Shown: positions 53,048-62,741, counted from the first letter of the stretch. The stretch: DNA of 64,000 nt from Clostridium sp. CX1 (GCF_025398335.1 NZ_JAODOO010000001.1:62001-126000), one strand, 5' to 3'. Notes: generated by a model from the letters alone, not told the origin. Made by a program: numbers and translations.

Positions 53048-53078
53048 AAAGCCATAACCCATTCAGGTTACGGCTTTC
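53048..53078. terminator. Terminator between CWB2 and diguanylate cyclase genes
   Basis: AAAGCC-TAACC pairs with GGTTA-GGCTTT (one internal mismatch) around a six-base loop. The genes converge here. Confidence 0.85.
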
Positions 53079-53111
53079 CGCTCAACTATTCCTTAGAATA
53101 TAGACTGTCCC

Positions 53112-53927
53112 TTATCTAAAATTACTAACTAAATGTAGTTTTTTAGACCTCTTGCTAGTGTACATTTTACTGTCGGCTTCTCGAATAAGTTCTTCAATAT
53201 CCCAGCAATTTTTGATGCTGCATTCTGAAAAACCAATACTTACATTTATCTTATAGCTTTTTAAACTATGTTTATTATAGTTTGATATAGCAGCTTCTAA
53301 CCGATTTTTTATACCCTGCATATCTTTCATACAGGCTCCTGGAAGTGCAACCAAGAATTCATCTCCCCCATATCTGCATATTATATCCTTTCTAGCTAAG
53401 GAATCTCTTATTACAGTTGCTGCAGATCTAAGAAGATCATCTCCTTCAATATGCCCAAAGGTATCGTTTATCACTTTCAAACCATCAATATCTATAAATG
53501 CAATGAGCATTGAATCTTTAACTGTTGATATTTGATCCGCCTGTTCCTTTATAAGCGCTAATCCTCTTCTTCTGGTATAGAGGCCTGTAAGTTCATCAGT
53601 ATTAGCGTATCCCTCCAGCTTACTATTTTTATGTTCATTAAAAATAAGCTCCCTGCAGAGGATTTCTAGCTCTTGCTTTAAAACTGTATTTCTAGCTTTC
53701 AAATTTGTTATCTTGCTTATATATCTTATTTCTATATTACTTATTACAAAGTATAGAAGAGAAGCAGATAGAATAACATAAAAATATCCTCTATATCGAT
53801 CAAAATTCAACATTCCTTGGATATCATTGGAAAGCTGACCTAAGGCCTTATTGGATAATACTAACAACACTAAACTAATTGCTGTATATGCTAGGGTAAT
53901 CTTTAATGCATTTTGTTTTTTCTTCAT
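53112..53927 (-). CDS. Membrane diguanylate cyclase (GGDEF)
   Basis: A 271-residue protein with two N-terminal hydrophobic helices (about residues 8-28 and 47-65), a coiled segment, and a GGDEF domain starting at TDELTGLYTRRRGLALI. The active-site loop is CRYGGDEFLVALPG, with IAFIDIDGLKVINDTFGH before it, so catalytic residues are intact. No clear RxxD inhibition site is seen. ATG 53927 follows GAGGTGCAGCC; the longer frame from 54011 lacks a site. It makes c-di-GMP, presumably in response to a membrane or redox signal. No EAL protein is in the window. Confidence 0.92.
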   Translation of the reverse strand: MKKKQNALKITLAYTAISLVLLVLSNKALGQLSNDIQGMLNFDRYRGYFYVILSASLLYFVISNIEIRYISKITNLKARNTVLKQELEILCRELIFNEHKNSKLEGYANTDELTGLYTRRRGLALIKEQADQISTVKDSMLIAFIDIDGLKVINDTFGHIEGDDLLRSAATVIRDSLARKDIICRYGGDEFLVALPGACMKDMQGIKNRLEAAISNYNKHSLKSYKINVSIGFSECSIKNCWDIEELIREADSKMYTSKRSKKLHLVSNFR

Positions 53928-54125
53928 TGGCTGCACCTCATTGATTTTAGTTTTATATATTAAATTCTCTCTTTTAAATACCTGTGCTAACAAAGTATTA
54001 TACGTAAGCAAATAGTATTTTAAGGGGGAATTTATAAAATAATCTATGTTTATGAAATATTATTATGATTGTGGTATATTATTGTTTATACTATACGAAA
54101 AAATATTAACGAAGGATGTGGAAAG

Positions 54126-55115
54126 ATGAGCAAGGGAGCAATTTTACTTAGCAACATTACAGTTAAAGGATTTACTTTTGAAAACAGGTATGCCTGTGCA
54201 CCTTTTGATATAGCAATGGCAACGGAGGATGGGTTGATTACGGAGGAACTATTATCAATTTATGAGCAGCGTAAGGGTCCATCTCTTATAGTGGTTGAAC
54301 AGGCAGCTGTAGCCCCTGCCGGACAGTACAGGGAGAGGCTCATATATGTGGATAGAGATGAGTGTATCGAAGGTTTGACAAAACTTGCAGATGTTATACA
54401 TAAGAACAATCAGGTTGGGGTAGTTCAGATAAACCATGCAGGAAGTGCTGCTGATACTAATCTCACCAAAATGGAAGCTGTTGCTCCATCCGCTGTAGTA
54501 AATCCTGCCTTCAAACGTACAATGCCAAGGGCTTTGACTATTGATGAAATCCATGAAATAAAAGAGGATTTTGTAAGGGCTGCCATCAGGGTTAAAAAAG
54601 CAGGTTTTGATGGTGTAGAAATACACAATTGTCATGGATTTTTATTGACTCAATTCTTGTCACCGATAACAAATTTAAGAACTGATGAATACGGTGGAAG
54701 TCTGGAGAATAGAAGCCGTCTTCTTTTAGAAATAACAACAGAGGTGAGGAAGGCTGTAGGTGAGGACTTTTTATTACTAGTACGTCTTGGACTGGATGAC
54801 CTTCTTCCTGGAGGTCTAACTCTCGAAGAAGGCTGTCTGGTAGCAGAAAAGCTTGTTGAAGCAGGAATAGATATTCTTGATACATCCTCAGGTATGCTTC
54901 CACCGCTTGTGTTAAAAGGCCCGGCAATGTTAAGAGACATGATTAAAACTGTAAAATCAACAGTGACAGTTCCTGTTATCGGTGCCGGCAGCTTGGAAGA
55001 TATTGAAATAGCAGCGGATATGGTTGAAAAGGGAGAGGTTGACTTTATAGCTCTTGGAAGACCTATATTAAATCAGCCAAACTTTGTGGAAAGTTTATTG
55101 GAAAAGATTAAATAG
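54126..55115 (+). CDS. NADH:flavin oxidoreductase, Old Yellow Enzyme family
   Basis: A 329-residue FMN-binding TIM barrel, the single-domain length. Typical blocks are ENRYACAPFDIAMATEDG, VGVVQINHAGSAADTN, AGFDGVEIHNCHGFLLTQFL, DEYGGSLENRSRLLLEI and PVIGAGSLEDIEIAADM. The His pair in IHNCHGF binds substrate. ATG 54126 follows GGATGTGGAAAG; a longer frame from 54069 has no site. It lacks the iron-sulfur and second flavin domains of 2,4-dienoyl-CoA reductase. The substrate is an activated alkene or similar, not identifiable. Monocistronic. Confidence 0.9.
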   Translation: MSKGAILLSNITVKGFTFENRYACAPFDIAMATEDGLITEELLSIYEQRKGPSLIVVEQAAVAPAGQYRERLIYVDRDECIEGLTKLADVIHKNNQVGVVQINHAGSAADTNLTKMEAVAPSAVVNPAFKRTMPRALTIDEIHEIKEDFVRAAIRVKKAGFDGVEIHNCHGFLLTQFLSPITNLRTDEYGGSLENRSRLLLEITTEVRKAVGEDFLLLVRLGLDDLLPGGLTLEEGCLVAEKLVEAGIDILDTSSGMLPPLVLKGPAMLRDMIKTVKSTVTVPVIGAGSLEDIEIAADMVEKGEVDFIALGRPILNQPNFVESLLEKIK

Positions 55116-55196
55116 AAAGAAAAAGTACCTATGTTATAATACCTTTAGACTTTATACAAGTATTAAAAACGGTTAACCATTTACCAAGGAGAAATT

Positions 55197-58187
55197 ATGA
55201 AACCCTACAGTATATTAAATAACGTAATATTTTTAGATATAGAAACCACTGATATGGAGAATAAAATTATAAAAATTTGTGCTGTTAAAATAAAAAATAA
55301 TATTGCTACAGAATTCAGCACCTTAGTTAATCCAAATAGGTTGGTGTCACTAAGTATTTCTCAACTTTTGAGAGGAATTACTCAAAAAGAACTAGATAGT
55401 GCTCCTCAGTTAAAAGAAGGGATAAGAAAGCTAGTATTTTTTATTGAAGATTTTCCAGTAGTTTATCATACTGAAATCTTTGAAGAAAATATGCTCAAAG
55501 TGGATAATGAATTTTTAGATTTAATAGAGCTTTTTGCCATTCTTTTTCCTGAGCTCACAGAGTTTAATCTTCAGTATCTATTAAAGAAATTTATTAATAA
55601 TTATAAAGAGGAAGATTGCAGAAGTCTTAGTTATGCTGAAGACATAATAATGATGGTAAATTATGCAATAAGCAGTTTTTATTATGAAAATCGCTATTCA
55701 CTGCCTATGACCATTACAGAGCTGGAAAGGTGGAATTGGTATAAGCATCTTACAAAGGCAAATATGAAAGATGTAAAGTCCTTCATAGAAAGTAAACCTA
55801 TTGAACCAGAAAATAGGTTTACTGAACCCTATCCCGTTTTTGCCCTTAAAGACTATGAAAAACTTTTTGAGCATGAGGAAATTTGGAGAAGAAAGGGAAG
55901 AAGCTACAGCTTGAGACCACAGCAAAGGGATGCTTCAAAATTTATAAGAGAAGGATTAGAAAAGGGCAAAATAACAATAATGGAAGCACCAACAGGACTA
56001 GGAAAGAGTATGGCTTATTTACTTCCCGCTTCCATATATACATATCTTAAAGAAGAGAAAGTTATTATATCTACTAATACAAAGGGATTACAAAATCAGC
56101 TGGTGGAGAAGGATATTCCTAATCTTTTAGAGTCATTAAATCTGAAAAGAGATGTAAGCTGTACTCTAATAAAAGGAAAGAGCAATTATCTCTGCTTTGA
56201 AAGGTTTGGAGATATAGAATATCCCAATGATATGCAAACTCTTATTGGTTATGTCTATTTAAAAAGGCTCATGGTAGAAAGAGGTATTGGAGATGCAGAA
56301 GAAATAAACCCTCTTATAAGAGAAAGGTTTAATTTAGATTTCTTGATAAATCAATGCAATTGCGATTCAGAACTTTGCGAAGTGGGCGTTTGTAAATATA
56401 AAGACCTATGCTATTATGCATCAAAGGTTGAGGCACTAAAGGAGGCACAGCTTATTGTTGTAAATCATTCCTTATTATTAAAGTGGCCCTATAAAAGCTT
56501 TGCTCCTCTTGAAAATATTGTGGTGGACGAAGCTCATAATCTAACTCAGGAAGTCTACGATGCCTTTGAAAGCACTCTTCTTTCCAATGACTTTGAGAGA
56601 AGTCTAAAAGAGATATATAACAGTGCAGAAAAAAGCGGGTACCTATATTATTTATCAAGAAGAACTAAAAAGGATACATTACCTTTAAGTGAAGTAGAGT
56701 CGTGGATAGAACAGTGCATAAATCAAACTGTTAACATTAAAGCTGCCTTTGAAAACTATATAACCAATAGTGGTATAAGTAAGGATTACAATATCAAGGA
56801 ACATTTAAATAAAAGCAATCCTAACATATCAGGTATAGTAAAATACTTAGAGTATCTTAAAGAGAACTTAGGCAGTTTAAACATAAATTTAGAAAAGGCA
56901 GTTTCTGTTTTAAAGGATATATCTAATCTTGAAAAGGATAAACGTCTTAAGATATTGATAGAAAAGGTAGAAGTTATAAATAGCTATAGTAAACTTTTAG
57001 AGGATGTAATAGTTCAAAGTGAAGAAGGTTATTGTTTTTACTTTGAAGTAGATAAACATTTTAAGTGGTGGAAGATATCCAGTATCCCGTTAGATGTATC
57101 CGGTGCTTTTTATGAAAAAGTTCTAAGCGGCGCTAAGAGCTGTGTTTTTATATCCGCAACTTTAAGTACAGATAAGGGCTACAATAGTTTAAAAAACACA
57201 TTAGGAATAAATATTGTAAAGTCTCAAAATAAAGAGATAGTAGAAGTTGCCCCTATAGAACCTGTCTTTGATTATAAAGGCAAGAGTGCAATCTATGCTA
57301 TAGAGAATATTGATCCTAATAATACAGATACTTTTTCAGAGGAAATGAAAAAGTTTGTTATAGAGCTTTTAGCAAATGTTGACGGTAATATTATTATTCT
57401 TTTTACAAGCAGAAAAAGGCTTGAGAGCTTTAAAAGAGAGGCCTCAGATAACTTAAAGGCTTTAGGAGTAAGTGTTGTAGAGGGAAAAAAAGATATAGAA
57501 AAGCTGAGATCCAGAGAGGAAAGATATATTCTCCTAGGATCAAAAGGATATTTTGAAGGAATAGATATTCCTGGGGACAGTATGTCAACAGTGATTTTAG
57601 ATAAAGTGCCTAATATCAATAGTAAGGAGCCCTTTTATAAGTCTTTAATAGAAAATCAAATTGGAAGAGGTAAAAACTATTGGCAGGCTTATGCAAAGGT
57701 GAATTTTCCTATTGTATCTATAGACCTAAAACAGATTTACGGAAGAATCATAAGAACTGAATATGATTATGGTGTTCTGTTTATTATGAGTAAATTTGAC
57801 AACAATAACTCTACAGTGAAAAAACTTGAAGATCAGCTTCATGGAGTTCCTATTATAAGAAAAGATGGGGATGAAATCTTTAAAGATTTAAAAATGAGAC
57901 TGATAAGGTGGAAACAAATAAACCTTTATAAGATAATGAAGGAAGTTAAGAATTTTTTAAAGAAAGCTATTTCAGAGAAAAAGATGCTTCATAACAACAT
58001 GACACTTAAGGAAATTGAGGAGTTTATAAATGAGTTTATGTCCTTAGAGTATAGCAAAAGAAATTTGAAATATGATGTAAATATTTATTTGGTCAATGGA
58101 GTAAATATTTGTATTAATGGTGAGGCGTTAAAATTGAATACAGCAAATAAGATTAAAATAACTGAGTATTTTAAAGATATTATTTAA
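55197..58187 (+). CDS. dinG: DinG-family helicase fused to a degenerate DEDDh exonuclease domain
   Basis: A 996-residue protein. Residues 1-165 are an exonuclease-like domain: motif I FLDIETTD is present, but the motif II region reads VVYHTEIFEENML and the motif III region CRSLSYAED, where His and Asp are expected. The helicase part has Walker A APTGLGKSMAYLL, an iron-sulfur cysteine cluster (YLCFERFG; then CDSELCEVGVCKYKDLC), the DEAH box VVDEAHNL and motif VI QIYGRIIRTE. AAGGAGAAATT precedes the ATG. XPD-like DinG helicases unwind forked DNA and R-loops in repair. The helicase looks intact and the nuclease probably not. Confidence 0.9.
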   Translation: MKPYSILNNVIFLDIETTDMENKIIKICAVKIKNNIATEFSTLVNPNRLVSLSISQLLRGITQKELDSAPQLKEGIRKLVFFIEDFPVVYHTEIFEENMLKVDNEFLDLIELFAILFPELTEFNLQYLLKKFINNYKEEDCRSLSYAEDIIMMVNYAISSFYYENRYSLPMTITELERWNWYKHLTKANMKDVKSFIESKPIEPENRFTEPYPVFALKDYEKLFEHEEIWRRKGRSYSLRPQQRDASKFIREGLEKGKITIMEAPTGLGKSMAYLLPASIYTYLKEEKVIISTNTKGLQNQLVEKDIPNLLESLNLKRDVSCTLIKGKSNYLCFERFGDIEYPNDMQTLIGYVYLKRLMVERGIGDAEEINPLIRERFNLDFLINQCNCDSELCEVGVCKYKDLCYYASKVEALKEAQLIVVNHSLLLKWPYKSFAPLENIVVDEAHNLTQEVYDAFESTLLSNDFERSLKEIYNSAEKSGYLYYLSRRTKKDTLPLSEVESWIEQCINQTVNIKAAFENYITNSGISKDYNIKEHLNKSNPNISGIVKYLEYLKENLGSLNINLEKAVSVLKDISNLEKDKRLKILIEKVEVINSYSKLLEDVIVQSEEGYCFYFEVDKHFKWWKISSIPLDVSGAFYEKVLSGAKSCVFISATLSTDKGYNSLKNTLGINIVKSQNKEIVEVAPIEPVFDYKGKSAIYAIENIDPNNTDTFSEEMKKFVIELLANVDGNIIILFTSRKRLESFKREASDNLKALGVSVVEGKKDIEKLRSREERYILLGSKGYFEGIDIPGDSMSTVILDKVPNINSKEPFYKSLIENQIGRGKNYWQAYAKVNFPIVSIDLKQIYGRIIRTEYDYGVLFIMSKFDNNNSTVKKLEDQLHGVPIIRKDGDEIFKDLKMRLIRWKQINLYKIMKEVKNFLKKAISEKKMLHNNMTLKEIEEFINEFMSLEYSKRNLKYDVNIYLVNGVNICINGEALKLNTANKIKITEYFKDII

Positions 58188-58612
58188 GGTTGGATTTTAG
58201 AGAGAGGGAGAACGATAACCTTCTCTTTTTATTTTCAAGTATCTACTTAGGGCAATACTATAGGAAAGGTAAACTTATATAAGGCTGTGAACTTTAAGGG
58301 ATTTATTTACTAGTTATACAGTATAATTAATATTAAAACCGGTTATAGAAAACTATGATTAATAAAAAATACAAAGTACAATTGCTAAGTTATGGATATA
58401 TACATTGACAAAGAAAATTTCAAATATATAATAGTTACTATAGGGGTATACGCATGTGAATTATAAAATACCAAAGAAAATCATAGTATACTAAAGACTA
58501 TAACTGTGACTGTTGTAGTCGTTTTCAAGGTAGCTGTACTAAAAATATATAATTTAGCTTCTTAGGTTAAATTAATAAAGACTGAAAATTTATATAAAAA
58601 GGAGAAATAATT
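58188..58612. other. 425-base intergenic region
   Basis: No gene was seen. It begins with a probable dinG terminator (58205-58235) and contains a hairpin GACTATAAC/GTTGTAGTC (58496-58520). Otherwise it is AT-rich; the promoter of the ornithine cyclodeaminase-like gene is presumably here but was not assigned. Confidence 0.55.
58205..58235 (+). terminator. Probable terminator after dinG
   Basis: GGGAGAA pairs with TTCTCTT (including G-T pairs) around an eight-base loop and runs into TTTTTATTTT. Confidence 0.55.
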
Positions 58613-59602
58613 ATGTTATTGTTATCAAAAGAGGATATTAAAAAAGTATTTTCAATGAAAGATGCAATTAAAGCTGACAAAGATGCTTTTCGCATTTTTA
58701 CAGAGGGGAAAAGTGTTGTGCCACTTCGTACTCAAATTCCTGCACCAAAGCATGATGGTACATTCTTATTCATGCCAGCATATGTATCAGAGTTAGATTG
58801 TGCATCATTAAAGGTTGTTAATATTTTTCCTAAAAATATTGATAAAGGACTTTCATCAGCACCAGCACAGGTATTGTTAGTAGATGGTACAAATGGATTT
58901 GTAACTGCAATTTTAGATGGAACATATGTTACTCAACTTAGAACAGGAGCTGCATCAGGGGCTGCCTTTGATATATTAGCAAGAAAAGATGCAAGAAAAG
59001 GCGCGTTAATTGGAACAGGTGGACAGGCGGCTGCACAGTTAGAGGCTATGATTGTTGCCCGTGATCTTGAAGAAGTGAGAGTATATAGTTCGAACCTTGA
59101 AAGAGCAAAGGCTTTTGCAGCAAAGATGCAAGAGGAGTTAAAGGATTATGGAGTAAAAATTATAGCAGCAGAAAGTTCTGACGAAGCAATTGAAGATGCT
59201 GACTTGATTGTTACAGTTACTTCTTCCTCCAAGCCTGTATTTGATGGAAGTAAAGTGAAAAAAGGTGCAACAGTTAGTTGTGTTGGCGCTTATCAGCATC
59301 ACATGCAGGAAATGGACCCTGTTATTTTAACAAGAGCAAGCAAGATTTACTTTGATTCTGAAGAAGCTGTTTTATCAGAGGCAGGGGATATCTTGATTCC
59401 CCTTGAAGATGGAACTATTACAAAAGATGATTTCACAGGTGATTTAGGAGAAGTTATACTTGGAACTGTAGTGGGAAGAGAAAATGATGATGAAATTATT
59501 GTATTTAAAACTGTAGGAATCGGAATACAAGATCTGATAACTGCAAAGTATATTTATGAAAAAGCAGTAGAACAAGGTATTGGAACTAAATGGAGTGAAT
59601 AA
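58613..59602 (+). CDS. Ornithine cyclodeaminase/mu-crystallin family protein
   Basis: A 329-residue NAD(P)-binding protein. Family blocks are SMKDAIKADKDAFRIFTEGK, LMVLVD-like QVLLVDGTNGFVTAILDGTY, TQLRTGAASGAAFDILARKD, the Rossmann motif LIGTGGQAAAQLEAM and GEVILGTVVGREND near the end. AAAAAGGAGAAATAATT precedes the ATG. Members include ornithine cyclodeaminase, alanine dehydrogenase and ketimine reductases; the residues seen do not decide among them. A TrmB-type regulator follows on the same strand. Confidence 0.85.
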   Translation: MLLLSKEDIKKVFSMKDAIKADKDAFRIFTEGKSVVPLRTQIPAPKHDGTFLFMPAYVSELDCASLKVVNIFPKNIDKGLSSAPAQVLLVDGTNGFVTAILDGTYVTQLRTGAASGAAFDILARKDARKGALIGTGGQAAAQLEAMIVARDLEEVRVYSSNLERAKAFAAKMQEELKDYGVKIIAAESSDEAIEDADLIVTVTSSSKPVFDGSKVKKGATVSCVGAYQHHMQEMDPVILTRASKIYFDSEEAVLSEAGDILIPLEDGTITKDDFTGDLGEVILGTVVGRENDDEIIVFKTVGIGIQDLITAKYIYEKAVEQGIGTKWSE

Positions 59603-59741
59603 GATAAAAAATTAGTCTTGAGTCAGTTTCTTCTTGTAATATTGAAAGAGTATTTCTATGTCTGAAGTGTTATGGTAGCATATTGTGTTAATATATTGAG
59701 AGTAGCGTAAATATATAAGAAGGTCAGGGAAGGATATAAGT

Positions 59742-60542
59742 ATGGTAGATAATGAAATTATTTTATTAAATAAAATTGGCTTAACTGATGCAGAGGCAAA
59801 GGTATATCTAGCATTACTTCGACATGGAAGTACCTCCGGTTATGAAGCAAGCAAGTTATCATCAGTAGCGAGGTCTAAAATCTATAATATACTAGAATCA
59901 TTAGTTTCAAAGGGATTTATTCTTTATACAGAGCAGGAAAACAATAATAGATATGCAGCAGTTCCAATAGATGAAATCTCGCAAAGAGTAAAACATGAAA
60001 CGGAAGAGGTATTGGAGGATCTTACAGAACGATTAAAAGAATATCCTGCAAAAACTGATTTAGATTACATATGGCATATCCGTCAAAATTCTAATGTGTT
60101 TGCAAAATGTAGAGAGATTATTAAAAAGACGAAGAGTGAACTATTGATGCAGATATGGGAAGAAGATTTACCAAATTTGCTAAAGGATATACAAGAGTTA
60201 GAAGAACAAGATGTTAGAATGGGGATTGTTTACTTCAGTAACAATGAAAATTCCGAGGTTCCGTTAAAGAAATACTGCAGACATGGATTAGTAGATGAAA
60301 AGCGCAAAGAAATGGGGGGCAGGTGGATTACACTTGTTTCAGACATGAAAGAGGTTGTCTTTGGGCAAATTCTAAGTGACAGCATGGCGGAAGTTATTTG
60401 GACAGAAAGTAAACCTATGATAGCACTTGCTGCTGAATGTGTAAGACATGATATGTATTTTTACAAAAGCGCTGGTATTTTCCAGGAAGTAATGCAGAGA
60501 GAACTAGGTAAGGACTATGGAAAAATCCGGGATATTTTTTAG
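59742..60542 (+). CDS. TrmB-family transcriptional regulator
   Basis: A 266-residue protein with an N-terminal winged helix (LNKIGLTDAEAKVYLALLRH, VARSKIYNILESLVSKGF) of the TrmB family and a C-terminal effector domain with a phospholipase-D-like fold in which the catalytic HKD motif is absent (TLVSDMKEVVFGQILSDS). GGAAGGATATAAGT precedes the ATG. It lies 139 bases after the cyclodeaminase-like gene on the same strand and probably controls it. TrmB effectors are usually sugars; an amino-acid-like effector is possible here. Confidence 0.85.
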   Translation: MVDNEIILLNKIGLTDAEAKVYLALLRHGSTSGYEASKLSSVARSKIYNILESLVSKGFILYTEQENNNRYAAVPIDEISQRVKHETEEVLEDLTERLKEYPAKTDLDYIWHIRQNSNVFAKCREIIKKTKSELLMQIWEEDLPNLLKDIQELEEQDVRMGIVYFSNNENSEVPLKKYCRHGLVDEKRKEMGGRWITLVSDMKEVVFGQILSDSMAEVIWTESKPMIALAAECVRHDMYFYKSAGIFQEVMQRELGKDYGKIRDIF

Positions 60543-60577
60543 CTAGGGTAGATAAAAGCAAGGATAATAAGATTAAG

Positions 60578-60620
60578 CAATCCATTGAAAGTATTGATTT
60601 TTAATACCTTCAATGGATTG
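60578..60620. terminator. Bidirectional terminator
   Basis: CAATCCATTGAA-GTATT pairs with AATAC-TTCAATGGATTG around a seven-base loop. It lies after the TrmB gene and before the end of the convergent malY remnant. Confidence 0.9.
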
Positions 60621-60660
60621 TTAGTATCAAAGTTAAAGAGAATCCATAAACCTAGTATAA

Positions 60661-60921
60661 TTATTGTAGAGTATCAACAGCTGCTTTTAATCTTAGCAAT
60701 GCTTGTTCAACTATTGTTCTAGGACAGGCAATATTCATTCTTACATGATCTTTACTTTCTTCCCCATACCATAATCCTAAACCTAATTTAGCTTCATTAG
60801 TCATAAAGTTTTTTAATTGGTCAGCGGTCATTCCAAGGTCTTTACAATCTATCCAAATTAAATAAGTAGCTTCTGGAATATTAGGTTTAATTTTAGGTAT
60901 ATTTTCTTTACAATTTTAATA
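60661..60921 (-). pseudogene. C-terminal remnant of a MalY/PatB-type aminotransferase
   Basis: The minus strand, in a frame different from the upstream gene, encodes CKENIPKIKPNIPEATYLIW, then IDCKDLGMTADQLKNF, LGLGLWYGEES and VRMNIACPRTIVEQALLRL, ending at a stop at 60661. This is the C-terminal 85 residues or so of the MalY/PatB (cystathionine beta-lyase-like) family, including the conserved Arg of NIACPR. The rest of the gene, with the PLP lysine, is missing. At its 5' end it joins directly to the truncated activator gene at about 60921, which indicates one deletion removed the middle of both genes. Confidence 0.85.
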
Positions 60922-61652
60922 ATTCTTTCAGCACTGCTATTAATTGCAAAGACAACACCATCAGGATTAATACCAATTATGCCTTCATCAATTGTTCTTA
61001 ATAAAATATCAAATTGGCTTTCAAGTTTGTTTGTCTTGCCAGCTAGCTTTTCCAGGCTGTAGGTGTTTGTTGCAATTCTTTCAGAGTAGCGGATAAACTT
61101 TTCATCTTTAAGCAAAAATTCAAGGTTAAGTTTTAATACTATTTCTATTATAGTACTAACATCAAAAATTCTATCACCAATATCTATTAGTTTATTAATA
61201 TTTTCAGGAGCAAACCTTGATTCACCTGGTGTAACTGCTAACTTAAGATTTGGAATTTTACTCATTCCAGGGTACACAGGGACAAATTCCACATGATTTA
61301 CACCTAATTGCCCAATCAAAGAAATAGTATCAATACACATATCTACACTAGAGTTGATAAGCATACATTTTGTTCCCCTAGGAATTGACTTAATTTTACT
61401 AAGGGCTGATTTAGATAAGGTCAGATTAGGAATTACTACTTCACTTTCAACTGAAAGGTTATTTTTTATTGCCTTATAAATTGAATAAGTTGAAACAATA
61501 ATAATATCTCCAGTTATCCCTTGGTTAGTTGTATGCTTTTCAACTGAGAATAACTTAGTTTCAATTAAATCCCCAAATAATTCTTTTAACTGTCCTGAAT
61601 AAAACTCTGCAGCCAATTCCATAAATGTTACAATCGCAACTGTCTTGGCCAT
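60858..61652 (-). pseudogene. Truncated sigma-54 activator: PrpR-N sensor plus partial PAS domain
   Basis: The open frame of 264 residues has an N-terminal PrpR-like sensor domain (about residues 1-190; IVTFMELAAEFYSGQLKELF, AVTPGESRFAPENINKLIDI) and the beginning of a PAS domain (ILLRTIDEGIIGINPDG, VVFAINSSAERII). After residue 244 or so the PAS domain breaks off and the frame continues into out-of-frame malY sequence (KKIYLKLNLIFQKLLI) to a chance stop. The AAA+ and Fis domains of a sigma-54-dependent regulator are absent. The native part spans about 60921-61652. The start has only a weak ribosome binding site. Confidence 0.8.
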
Positions 61653-61688
61653 AAATCTACCTGCCAGGGTATTTATAAAAATTACTCA

Positions 61689-62018
61689 TTATCCTAATTT
61701 GTCACCTTTTTTAACAGGTTGTTGAGGTTGTATCAACACCACTCCTTGTGCAGCGTAAACTCCTAAGACTAGCACCTCTGACATGAAATCAGCAATTTGT
61801 CTTGGCAGAAAGTTTACCACTCCTAAAACTTGCTTACCTACAAGTTCTTCTTTACTGTAACAGTCAGTAATCTGAGCACTGGATTTTTTTATGCCAATTT
61901 CATTACCAAAATCAACCCATAATTTATAAGCAGGTTTTTTCGCTTTTTCAAAAAACTCCACTTTAGTAATTTCTCCAACTCTGATATCTAATTTCATAAA
62001 ATCTTCAAAAGTAGCCAT
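61689..62018 (-). CDS. csaA: CsaA-type tRNA-binding protein
   Basis: A 109-residue single OB-fold protein. FEDFMKLDIRVGEITKVEFF, YKLWVDFGNEIGIKKSSAQI, LVGKQVLGVVNFLPRQIADF and VLVLGVYAAQGVVLIQP are the blocks of the CsaA/EMAP-II-like family. CsaA dimers bind tRNA and have chaperone-like activity linked to protein export. TTTAGGAGGAATTTATT precedes the ATG. It lies just upstream of the truncated activator on the same strand. Confidence 0.92.
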   Translation of the reverse strand: MATFEDFMKLDIRVGEITKVEFFEKAKKPAYKLWVDFGNEIGIKKSSAQITDCYSKEELVGKQVLGVVNFLPRQIADFMSEVLVLGVYAAQGVVLIQPQQPVKKGDKLG

Positions 62019-62276
62019 AATAAATTCCTCCTAAAAATGTTATTAAAATGTAATAGATCATAATCACCTATTTGTCTAATTATATATCAAGTAAATGAAA
62101 AGTTACAAATATTTAGCATAAACTGTCTCTCTAACTCTAAAGCCTTTTACTTTTATATGGAAATGAGATGTATATTACATAATTCTTGCCTAATTAATGA
62201 CTTACTATTAAAATAATAATAATATAGGCTATTGTATAATAGTAACGTAATATATCTTAAGGAGGGATACCTTATT

Positions 62277-62741
62277 ATGAATAATATACTGACACAAGAA
62301 AATATGAATAAATTAAAAGAAGAATTAGAATATAGAATGACAGTAAAAAGAGCGGAAATAGCAAAGGAGAAATTAGTGGCTGCTGCACATGGGGATAGGT
62401 CGGAAAATGCAGAGTATAAAGAAGCTTGTGCAAACTACAGAGAAAATGATAACAGAATCCAATATTTATTGACTATGATTTCAACTGCAACTGTAATAGA
62501 CGATAAAAGTTTAGATAAATCAGTACTTGGGGTTAACAGTAAGTTTATTGCTAAATTTATAGAGGATGAATACGAAGAAACTATGTCATTAGTAACCACT
62601 ATCGATGCAGATCCAGAAAATATGCTTATAAGTGTAGAATCAGATTTAGGTAAAGCATTGATGGGGAAAAAGGCTGGGGATATAGTTGAAGTTAATGCTC
62701 CAAGTGAAAATTATACAGTAGAAATATTAAAGATACTATAA
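62277..62741 (+). CDS. GreA/GreB-family transcript cleavage factor
   Basis: A 154-residue protein with an N-terminal coiled-coil hairpin and a C-terminal FKBP-like domain. The hairpin tip reads AAAHGDRSENAEYKEAC, the GreA signature with the acidic tip residues (Asp, Glu). The C-terminal part has DLGKALMGKKAGDIVEVNAP. ATG 62277 follows AAGGAGGGATACC; an upstream ATG at 62232 has no site. It would rescue backtracked RNA polymerase. It is probably a second, accessory Gre factor, since the gene lies outside the usual lysS context. Confidence 0.88.
   Translation: MNNILTQENMNKLKEELEYRMTVKRAEIAKEKLVAAAHGDRSENAEYKEACANYRENDNRIQYLLTMISTATVIDDKSLDKSVLGVNSKFIAKFIEDEYEETMSLVTTIDADPENMLISVESDLGKALMGKKAGDIVEVNAPSENYTVEILKIL

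Noticed and set aside
54255-54940. Overlapping minus-strand frames opposite the OYE gene
   Set aside because: The OYE gene has full family motifs; the antisense frames overlap each other and have no start signals.
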